A DNA stretch of 64,000 bases from Halomonas korlensis. GTDB taxonomy: Bacteria; Pseudomonadota; Gammaproteobacteria; Pseudomonadales; Halomonadaceae. The position numbers were made by a program, and so were the translations under genes. The notes under the pieces are model-generated. The model was not told the DNA's origin. It was given only the letters and a program-made list of their open reading frames with translations, and made no database searches. The stretch lies in contig NZ_FPBP01000001.1 of the NCBI RefSeq assembly GCF_900116705.1, forward strand, positions 310,001 to 374,000, in the 5' to 3' direction. Shown one piece after another: positions 58,119 through 64,000 of the stretch. Within the stretch, counting starts at the first letter, position 1, and each line of letters starts with the position of its first letter.

Positions 58119-59582
58119 TCACGCCTCCTGGACATGGGTGGGGTCGTTGGCGGCACCATCGTTACCCAGCCCGCGGACATCGACAAAATGCCCGGCGATC
58201 GCCGCCGCGGCGGCCATGGCGGGGCTGACCAGGTGAGTCCGTCCGCCATACCCCTGGCGGCCCTCGAAATTGCGGTTCGAGGTGGACGCGCAATGCTCGC
58301 CCGCGCCGAGCTTGTCGGCGTTCATCGCCAGGCACATCGAGCAGCCGGGCTCACGCCATTCGAAGCCGGCATCGAGGAAGATCCTGTCCAACCCTTCTGC
58401 CTCCGCCTGGCGCTTCACCAGGCCGGAGCCCGGCACGACCATGGCAAGCATGATCGAGTCGGCCACCTTCTTGCCCTTGGCTACCTTGGCGGCTTCACGC
58501 AGATCCTCGATGCGCGAGTTGGTGCAGGAGCCGATGAACACCTTGTCGAGGCGAATGTCGGTAATCTTCTGCTTAGGCGCCAGCCCCATGTAGTCGAGCG
58601 CACGCGAGTAGCCACGCTGCACAGTCTCGTCGGCAGAATCAGCCGGATCCGGCACTTCACCAGAAATACCGGTCACCATCTCGGGACTGGTCCCCCAGCT
58701 GACCTGGGGCTCGATTTCGGCTGCATCCAGGGTCACCACCTTGTCGAAACGGGCATCGGCATCCGAGACCAGGTTCTTCCAGTCCGCCACGGCGGCCTCC
58801 CATTGCGCGGCGGTGGGCGCGTAATGGCGGTCACGCAGGTAGTCGATGGTTGTGTCGTCCACGGCGATCAGCCCGACCCGTGCGCCGGCCTCGATGGCCA
58901 TGTTGCAGACCGTCATGCGGCCTTCCATGGACAGGTCGCGGATGGCGCTACCGGCGAACTCGATGGCACAGCCGGTGCCCCCCGCCGTGCCGATACGGCC
59001 GATGATCGCCAGCACGATATCCTTGGACGTGACGCCGGTGCCGAGCTTGCCTTCCACCCGGACCTGCATGTTCTTCATCTTCTGCGCCAGCAGGCACTGG
59101 GTCGCCAGCACGTGCTCGACTTCCGAGGTGCCGATGCCATGAGCCAACGCGCCGAAGGCGCCGTGGGTGGCGGTGTGGGAGTCGCCGCAAACCACGGTCA
59201 TCCCCGGCAGCGTGGCGCCCTGCTCCGGCCCCACCACGTGAACGATGCCCTGGCGTGGGTCGTTGATCTTGAATTCTTCGATGCCGAACTCGACGCAGTT
59301 GTCATCGAGGGTCTGCACCTGTATCAGCGACGTCGGGTCCTTGATGCCGGCGTTACCCTCGGCACGCTCCTTGAGAGTCGTCGGCACGTTATGGTCCGGG
59401 GTCGCCAGGTTGGCGTCGAGCCGCCATGGTTTACGTCCCGCCAGCCGCAGCCCTTCGAAGGCTTGCGGAGACGTCACCTCATGCAACAACTGACGGTCGA
59501 TGTAGATCAAGGCGGTACCATCGCCGCGTTCCTTGACCAGGTGCTGAGACCACAGCTTGTCGTAGAGTGTCTGGCCAGCCAT
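58119..59582 (-). CDS. leuC: 3-Isopropylmalate dehydratase large subunit
   Basis: 487 aa, about 20 longer than E. coli. The 4Fe-4S cysteines are in FIGSCTNSR and [42 protein letters not shown] (described by its conserved CGDSHTxTHG core) is the aconitase-family block. First gene of leuCDB, divergent from a LysR regulator. The C-terminus carries a short Asp/Asn-rich extension. Confidence 0.97.
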   Translation of the reverse strand: MAGQTLYDKLWSQHLVKERGDGTALIYIDRQLLHEVTSPQAFEGLRLAGRKPWRLDANLATPDHNVPTTLKERAEGNAGIKDPTSLIQVQTLDDNCVEFGIEEFKINDPRQGIVHVVGPEQGATLPGMTVVCGDSHTATHGAFGALAHGIGTSEVEHVLATQCLLAQKMKNMQVRVEGKLGTGVTSKDIVLAIIGRIGTAGGTGCAIEFAGSAIRDLSMEGRMTVCNMAIEAGARVGLIAVDDTTIDYLRDRHYAPTAAQWEAAVADWKNLVSDADARFDKVVTLDAAEIEPQVSWGTSPEMVTGISGEVPDPADSADETVQRGYSRALDYMGLAPKQKITDIRLDKVFIGSCTNSRIEDLREAAKVAKGKKVADSIMLAMVVPGSGLVKRQAEAEGLDRIFLDAGFEWREPGCSMCLAMNADKLGAGEHCASTSNRNFEGRQGYGGRTHLVSPAMAAAAAIAGHFVDVRGLGNDGAANDPTHVQEA

Positions 59583-59698
59583 GTGTTCCTCCTGGGCTCA
59601 TGCCCTGTTATGACGTCGAGAGGGTGAGAAGACGTCGAAACGTTCGGCGCTCACGGGTGCCTCTCTTGGTTGTGAAAGCAGTGTTGCGCGACGTGCCC

Positions 59699-59744
59699 AT
59701 AAATGCAATTCATGTTATTTATGGAAGCGATTCCTAAAAGGAAT
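59699..59744. promoter_or_regulatory. Inverted repeats between leuC and the LysR gene
   Basis: ATAAAT-N12-ATTTAT (59699-59722) and ATTCCT-AAA-AGGAAT (59730-59744) lie in the divergent gap. LysR regulators bind such interrupted palindromes with AT-rich arms and often overlap their own promoter. Either could be the LysR operator. Confidence 0.4.
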
Positions 59745-59771
59745 GCAAGTAGGCACCAAGGAGAGTCGATC

Positions 59772-60674
59772 ATGGATACCCAAAGCCTGCAGGCCTTCCT
59801 CTGCGTGGCCGATACGGGCAGCTTTTCACGCGCCGCCGAACAGCTGCACCTGACCCAGCCGGCAGTCAGCAAGCGAATCGCGACGCTTGAGGGCATGATC
59901 GACGCCCGGCTGTTCGACCGCATCGGGCGCCGGGTCACGCTCACCGAGGCGGGCCGCATGCTGTTGCCTCGGGCCCGCCAGATCCTGGTGATGGTCGACG
60001 ACAGCCGACGGGCGCTCGGCAACCTCAGCGGCGGCGTGGCGGGCAGCCTGACCCTGGCCACCAGCCACCATATCGGCCTGCACCGCTTGCCACCGCTGCT
60101 CAAGACCTACACCCGCGAGCACCCCGAGGTACGCCTGGACCTGCATTTCCTGGATTCCGAGCAGGCGTATCAAGGGGTGCTCGATGGTGAGCTGGAAATC
60201 GCCGTGGTGACCCTGGCGCCGACACCCGACCCGAATCTCAACGTCGTTCCCGTGTGGATCGACCGCCTCTGCTTTGTCTGCGCACACGACCACCCACTAG
60301 CCGCCAGCGAGCGACCCAGTCTCCACGATCTGTGCGAGTTCGATGCGGTATTGCCGGGCAAGCTGACCTTTACCCGGGGCCTGATCGAATCGAGGTTCGC
60401 CGCCGCCGGCCTGAAATTGCCGGTCGCGCTCTCCACCAATTATCTGGAAACCCTCAAGATGATGACCGCCATTGGCCTCGGCTGGAGCCTGTTGCCCGAA
60501 GGGCTGGTGGCCGGCGATCTGCACGAACTGGCCGTCGATCATCCCCCCATCCATCGGCCGCTGGGGTATCTTGTCCACCGCAGCAGAACGCTCTCCAATG
60601 CGGCCAGCGCCATGCTCGAACGCCTCGAGAATGCCCGCGAATTGCAGGCCAGGGAGTGGCGCCAGTCACCGTGA
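59772..60674 (+). CDS. LysR-family transcriptional regulator next to leuCDB
   Basis: 300 aa from ATG 59772, with AAGGAGAG at a good distance. MDTQSLQAFLCVADTGSFSRAAEQLHLTQPAVSKRIATLE is the winged HTH (described, DNA-contact helix about 30-50). The effector domain follows (about 90-290). Divergence from leuC makes leucine genes the likely target. It is followed by a membrane protein gene whose possible start overlaps its stop. Confidence 0.9.
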   Translation: MDTQSLQAFLCVADTGSFSRAAEQLHLTQPAVSKRIATLEGMIDARLFDRIGRRVTLTEAGRMLLPRARQILVMVDDSRRALGNLSGGVAGSLTLATSHHIGLHRLPPLLKTYTREHPEVRLDLHFLDSEQAYQGVLDGELEIAVVTLAPTPDPNLNVVPVWIDRLCFVCAHDHPLAASERPSLHDLCEFDAVLPGKLTFTRGLIESRFAAAGLKLPVALSTNYLETLKMMTAIGLGWSLLPEGLVAGDLHELAVDHPPIHRPLGYLVHRSRTLSNAASAMLERLENARELQAREWRQSP

Positions 60675-60709
60675 ATTGGTTAGGCTGCTTTGTTTCAGGA
60701 GAACGCTTC

Positions 60710-62044
60710 GTGCCTGCCACTACCGCCACTCTCTCCGCACGACAGGCTGTTGCCGGTTGTCTGATCTTCGCCGGGCTGCTGTTGCAGATCAGCGGTTTCA
60801 CCAAGCTCGACGTCTCGTCGATACCCGTCAGCTACGCTTTCTGGCTCGCGGTTCTGCTGCTGTGGCGTGACCTCCCCACGCGCACCCGTCGCCAATCGGG
60901 TGTCCTCGCCGGGATCGGCTTGGCCCTGTTGATGGCGGCTCATGTCTATTATGAGGCTGACATTGCCTGGCCGAGCATCCTCGACGGCAATACTTTTGTC
61001 GTCGCGATGCTGGTTGGGGTGAGCTTCGTCGGTTTGATAGGCGCGCGTCGCGGCAGCTCTCGGCCGCTAGGTCGGCCCATCACCGGCGCGCGCGGTATCG
61101 CCAGCACCTGGCTTGGTGTTCATCTACTGGGTACGATTCTCAACCTGTCGACCGTCTTCATGATCGGGGACCGCCTGGCCCGACAGGGGCCCTTGAGCAT
61201 GCCGCAATACCTGGCCCTCAATCGCGGGCTCTCCAGTGCCGCGCTGTGGTCGCCGTTCTTCGCCTCCATGGGCGTGGTGATGACACTCGCACCGGACATG
61301 CACTATCCCCAGGTACTGGCGATGGGTCTCCCGCTGGCGATGGTAGCCGGTGCGCTGACCGTTCTCGAGCTATCGCGACGTTATGCGCTCGATGAGGTCG
61401 CGGGCTTCTCGCTGTCTCCGCGCAGCCTGTTGATGCCGGTCAGCATGGCCGCACTGGTCATGCTGTTTCATTACGGCCTGACGCCCAAGCTGTCCATCGT
61501 CAGCATCATCACTTTCCTGCTGCCGGCCGTGGCGCTTGCCAGCAACCTTCCGCAAGGCGTGTCCTGGACCCTCAAGCGCTTCCACCAGCACACCATCACG
61601 CGTCTACCCGCCATGCGCGGCGAGCTGACGCTTTTTCTTTGTGCGGGACTGCTCACCAAAGGGTTATCGACCTTCGTCGACGCCGCCACCGACAGCAGCT
61701 GGCGGCTTTTTGCCCAGTTCGAGGCATTCGAAGCCGTACTGAGCTTTCTCGCCATTGTCGCCAGCGCCCTGGTGGGCCTGCACCCCATCATTGGCGTCTC
61801 GGTGCTCGCCTCGATGCTCGATCTAGAGGCCGACCGCCAGACCCTCTTTGCCTTCGTCGGCCTGGCAGCCTGGGCCGTAGGTACCTCCGTCGGCCCGCTC
61901 TCGGGCATCAATCTCTCGCTCCAAGGCCGCTACGGCATCAGCGGCAAGCAAATGATGTGCGCCAACCTGGGTTATGCCTTCGCCATGACCGCGCTGGTCA
62001 TCACGACCATTCTGCTGCTGAAACCTCTCGGAATGCTGGCATAA
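60710..62044 (+). CDS. Permease-like multi-pass membrane protein, function unknown
   Basis: 444 aa from GTG 60710 (AGGAGA upstream at 60697-60702). About 12 hydrophobic helices, for example QAVAGCLIFAGLLLQISGF, TFVVAMLVGVSFVGLIGA, ASTWLGVHLLGTILNLSTVFMIG and FVGLAAWAVGTSVGPLSGINLSL. The last has the small-residue-rich re-entrant look of organic-anion transporters, but I do not recognise the family. It lies 35 bases after the LysR gene, probably co-transcribed. Confidence 0.7.
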   Translation: MPATTATLSARQAVAGCLIFAGLLLQISGFTKLDVSSIPVSYAFWLAVLLLWRDLPTRTRRQSGVLAGIGLALLMAAHVYYEADIAWPSILDGNTFVVAMLVGVSFVGLIGARRGSSRPLGRPITGARGIASTWLGVHLLGTILNLSTVFMIGDRLARQGPLSMPQYLALNRGLSSAALWSPFFASMGVVMTLAPDMHYPQVLAMGLPLAMVAGALTVLELSRRYALDEVAGFSLSPRSLLMPVSMAALVMLFHYGLTPKLSIVSIITFLLPAVALASNLPQGVSWTLKRFHQHTITRLPAMRGELTLFLCAGLLTKGLSTFVDAATDSSWRLFAQFEAFEAVLSFLAIVASALVGLHPIIGVSVLASMLDLEADRQTLFAFVGLAAWAVGTSVGPLSGINLSLQGRYGISGKQMMCANLGYAFAMTALVITTILLLKPLGMLA

Positions 62045-62210
62045 CGCCGAAGGCAGCGCAGCATAGGCGGCTTATAAAGTCGGATTAGGTTTTTAGCTTT
62101 TTCCGTCCACTTTCCTGCTTTTTTTTTCGTAAAGAACGAAGCCATTTGGTTGAAGTTATTCGAGAATTTTCAGGGGGCACCGACTGTGTAAATATGTAAC
62201 GCTTCGTGTC

Positions 62211-63143
62211 ATGGGGAGCCACACCCATCCTTGTCACGATTATAGCGACCTGTATGAGACGTTCATGATTGGATATCGGTACTTTCGTAACAACGAGGTT
62301 TTATGGCGTAAGCACCTTGGCACGTTGCTACCTCTATCGATGCCCCATTGTGATGCCGGCGTCAGCCCCTCAAGGGCCATGGTTCTCCTGGCGATCCACC
62401 GTGCCTATCTGATCCGCTGGGAATCTGATTTCGACTGCGAAACCCCGACCGAGTGGTGGCACGTCATCAAATCGGAACCCGAGGAACTCGAGGCCCTGAG
62501 CGCCAACACGCGCAGCAAGGTGCGCCGCGGCGACAAGCGATTCCTCGTCGAGCCAGCGTCCCGCAAGCAGATCCTCGAGACGGGGCATGCCGTCTATTGC
62601 AAGGCTTACGAGCGCTACGACACCTTCGAGCCGATGATGACACGTGAGGACTTCTGCGAGGCCATCATGGCGCTGCCTGCTGAGACCGAGTTCTGGGTCG
62701 TGCGCCACCGCCAGAGCGGCGAGATGGTGGCGTTCAGCGAAAACCTGGTGTCGGATGACGCCTGTTTCTATCTTTCCATCTGGTCAACGCCCGACTCGCT
62801 CAGACAGTACGCTTCCTACGCGTTGATCTATCGGATGAACCTGCACTACCTCAACGAGCGAGGCCTGAGATACGTCTCGGACGGCGCTCGGAGCATCAGC
62901 CACAACACCGGTATCCATGACTTCCTGATCGAACGCTTCGGCTTTCGCAAGGCCTATGCTCGCCTTCATGTCGTCTACTTCCCGTTGTTGTCTCCCGTGG
63001 TATTCGCCCTCTACCCCTTCCGTCAGCGCATTTCACAAGCACAGGGCCCGCTCTGTCAGAAGGTCAATATCCTGCTCAAGCAGGAAGCAATCCGCCGTTC
63101 CTTCAAACGACATCGCACATCGCAACGCGCGTTGGCCAACTGA
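62211..63143 (+). CDS. FemAB/GNAT-like acyltransferase, probably polysaccharide-linked
   Basis: 310 aa from ATG 62211; no strong ribosome site, and ATG 62265 is an alternative. LEALSANTRSKVRRGDKRF (about 94-112) is the FemAB/GNAT-like 'S..trs.irr' motif, followed by a C-terminal GNAT core (EFWVVRHRQSGEMVAFSE, YLSIWSTPDSLRQYASYALIY). Such proteins add an acyl or aminoacyl group to sugars in exopolysaccharide and PEP-CTERM loci. Next to an initiating sugar transferase it may modify a nucleotide sugar or lipid-linked sugar; inferred. Confidence 0.6.
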   Translation: MGSHTHPCHDYSDLYETFMIGYRYFRNNEVLWRKHLGTLLPLSMPHCDAGVSPSRAMVLLAIHRAYLIRWESDFDCETPTEWWHVIKSEPEELEALSANTRSKVRRGDKRFLVEPASRKQILETGHAVYCKAYERYDTFEPMMTREDFCEAIMALPAETEFWVVRHRQSGEMVAFSENLVSDDACFYLSIWSTPDSLRQYASYALIYRMNLHYLNERGLRYVSDGARSISHNTGIHDFLIERFGFRKAYARLHVVYFPLLSPVVFALYPFRQRISQAQGPLCQKVNILLKQEAIRRSFKRHRTSQRALAN

Positions 63144-63177
63144 CTCATCCCAGCCCAACGTCACTGGAGCAGGACCC

Positions 63178-63783
63178 ATGAAACTCTTACGTCGCACATC
63201 GCAGAGAAAGAAGAGGGTACTTGATTTTACCCTTGCCGCCATCGGCCTATTGTTGGCCTGGTGGATCATTGCCCTGGCCTGGCTAGCGGCCACCCTCAAC
63301 ACGGGGCGAAATGGCTTTTTCACCCAACGACGGATCGGACGGGGCGGAAAACCCTTCACGCTTGTCAAGATACGCACCATGCGAGACAGCCCCGGCCTCC
63401 ATACCACCGTGACTCGCGCCAACGATCCACGGATCACCCGGGTCGGTCGCCTGCTGCGTCGTACCAAGATCGACGAGCTGCCCCAGCTCTGGAATGTACT
63501 GATCGGCGACATGAGCTTCGTGGGCCCCCGGCCGGATGTCACAGGCTTTGCCGACAACCTGGTGGGGGAGGAGCGGCTATTGTTGCGCGTACGCCCCGGC
63601 ATCACGGGTCCCGCCACGCTCAAGTATCGTGATGAAGAAGAACTGCTCGAGAAGACCGCGGATCCTGAAACCTTTAACCGTCATGTTATCTGGCCAGACA
63701 AGGTGCGCATCAACCTTCATTATGTTCACCAGTGGTCGCTCACGGAGGATTTGAAACACATCTGGCACACCGTGGCGAAATAA
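63178..63783 (+). CDS. Small polyprenyl-phosphate sugar phosphotransferase (PGT)
   Basis: 201 aa from ATG 63178, with GGAGCAGG about 7 bases upstream. One re-entrant helix (about 15-40) then the PF02397 catalytic core: FFTQRRIGRGGKPFTLVKIRTM, RRTKIDELPQLWNVL, GDMSFVGPRPD, RPGITGPATLKYRDEEELL. This is the minimal, monotopic PglC-like form, distinct from the five-helix enzyme at 9384-10670. It would start a second lipid-linked glycan. 35 bases after the FemAB-like gene. Confidence 0.88.
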   Translation: MKLLRRTSQRKKRVLDFTLAAIGLLLAWWIIALAWLAATLNTGRNGFFTQRRIGRGGKPFTLVKIRTMRDSPGLHTTVTRANDPRITRVGRLLRRTKIDELPQLWNVLIGDMSFVGPRPDVTGFADNLVGEERLLLRVRPGITGPATLKYRDEEELLEKTADPETFNRHVIWPDKVRINLHYVHQWSLTEDLKHIWHTVAK

Positions 63784-63820
63784 CAGGGGTGGCAAAACGC
63801 TATAAGCTTAGCCAGCTCGA

Positions 63821-63845
63821 TGGGAGCGAAGACGCGTCGCTCCCA
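63821..63845. terminator. Stem-loop between convergent genes
   Basis: A perfect 9-bp stem (TGGGAGCGA with TCGCTCCCA) and a 7-base loop lie between two convergent genes. No T tract, so it may be a weak terminator or simply an RNA end. Confidence 0.4.
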
Positions 63846-63880
63846 TACACGCGAAACGGCTGATACCCGGGGCCTGCCGA

Positions 63881-64000
63881 CTAGTCTTCCACGCTATCCG
63901 ATGCCCGATAGAAATAACGGTGGCCACACTGGTGGCACGGCTCGATGCGTGTCACGCCCTGAAGCTCGACGATGGCTTCGCAGTGCACGCAGGCCATCCG
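63881..64000 (-). CDS. Zinc-ribbon protein C-terminus (partial, 5' end off the window)
   Basis: The frame is open from the right edge to TAG at 63881-63883, giving 39 visible codons. CVHC, then PCHQCGHRYFYRA, form two CxxC zinc knuckles, as at the end of DUF1451-type zinc-ribbon proteins. An ATG at 63997 is in frame but would give an implausibly short protein, so the gene probably continues off the window. Confidence 0.6.
   Translation of the reverse strand, partial: RMACVHCEAIVELQGVTRIEPCHQCGHRYFYRASDSVED

Noticed and set aside
57435..59627. 730-codon plus-strand open frame
   Set aside because: Antisense to leuD and leuC; no recognisable domain and codon-shadow composition.

Overview
The window looks like a chromosomal segment of a halophilic gammaproteobacterium of the Halomonas/Halomonadaceae type. 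Evidence: high GC outside the left ~8 kb, acidic protein tails (AccD, DedD, FimV), a complete tripartite tricarboxylate transporter locus, and the gammaproteobacterial gene order leuCDB / asd-fimV-truA-trpF-trpBA-accD-folC-dedD-cvpA-purF-metZ. These assignments come from reading translated sequence; no database search was run.

Layout. 1-13.3 kb (minus strand): an exopolysaccharide operon with a Wzc-type tyrosine autokinase, a polyprenyl-phosphate sugar transferase, a PglK-like ABC flippase, a UDP-xylose synthase and several glycosyltransferases (GT61, GT25, two GT4, one GT2-like). The left part is AT-rich and looks acquired. A perfect 12-base ops element (RfaH recruitment site) lies in the leader upstream of wzc. 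13.6-20.5 kb: tctABC transporter (minus) divergent from a short IclR-type regulator, TctD/TctE two-component system and a periplasmic binding protein (plus), all overlapping. 20.5-27.4 kb: cobA (siroheme), cfa, a RecQ-like helicase, a membrane protein, and phhB plus an aromatic aminotransferase. 27.5-34.5 kb: a Crp/Fnr regulator, a newly recognised CsrB/RsmZ-like sRNA, a MATE exporter, a PAS-GGDEF-EAL protein with a dead GGDEF site, a 2-oxoglutarate dioxygenase, and YceI with cytochrome b561. 34.7-48.9 kb: the conserved metZ...asd block on the minus strand. 49.1-56.3 kb: a complete lasso-peptide gene cluster inserted between asd and leuB. 56.4-59.6 kb: leuBDC with a divergent LysR gene. 60.7-64 kb: a permease-like protein, a FemAB/GNAT-like protein, a small phosphoglycosyl transferase and a partial zinc-ribbon gene.

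The two most notable items are the following. (1) The lasso-peptide cluster has precursor, RRE protein, cyclase, leader peptidase, exporter, an HPr-kinase-like tailoring kinase and a nucleotidyltransferase. The precursor ends in serine, the residue phosphorylated in paeninodin-type lasso peptides. (2) A roughly 150-nt intergenic RNA carries eight GGA motifs, at least four of them in hairpin loops, and ends in a strong intrinsic terminator, as expected of a CsrA/RsmA-sequestering RNA.
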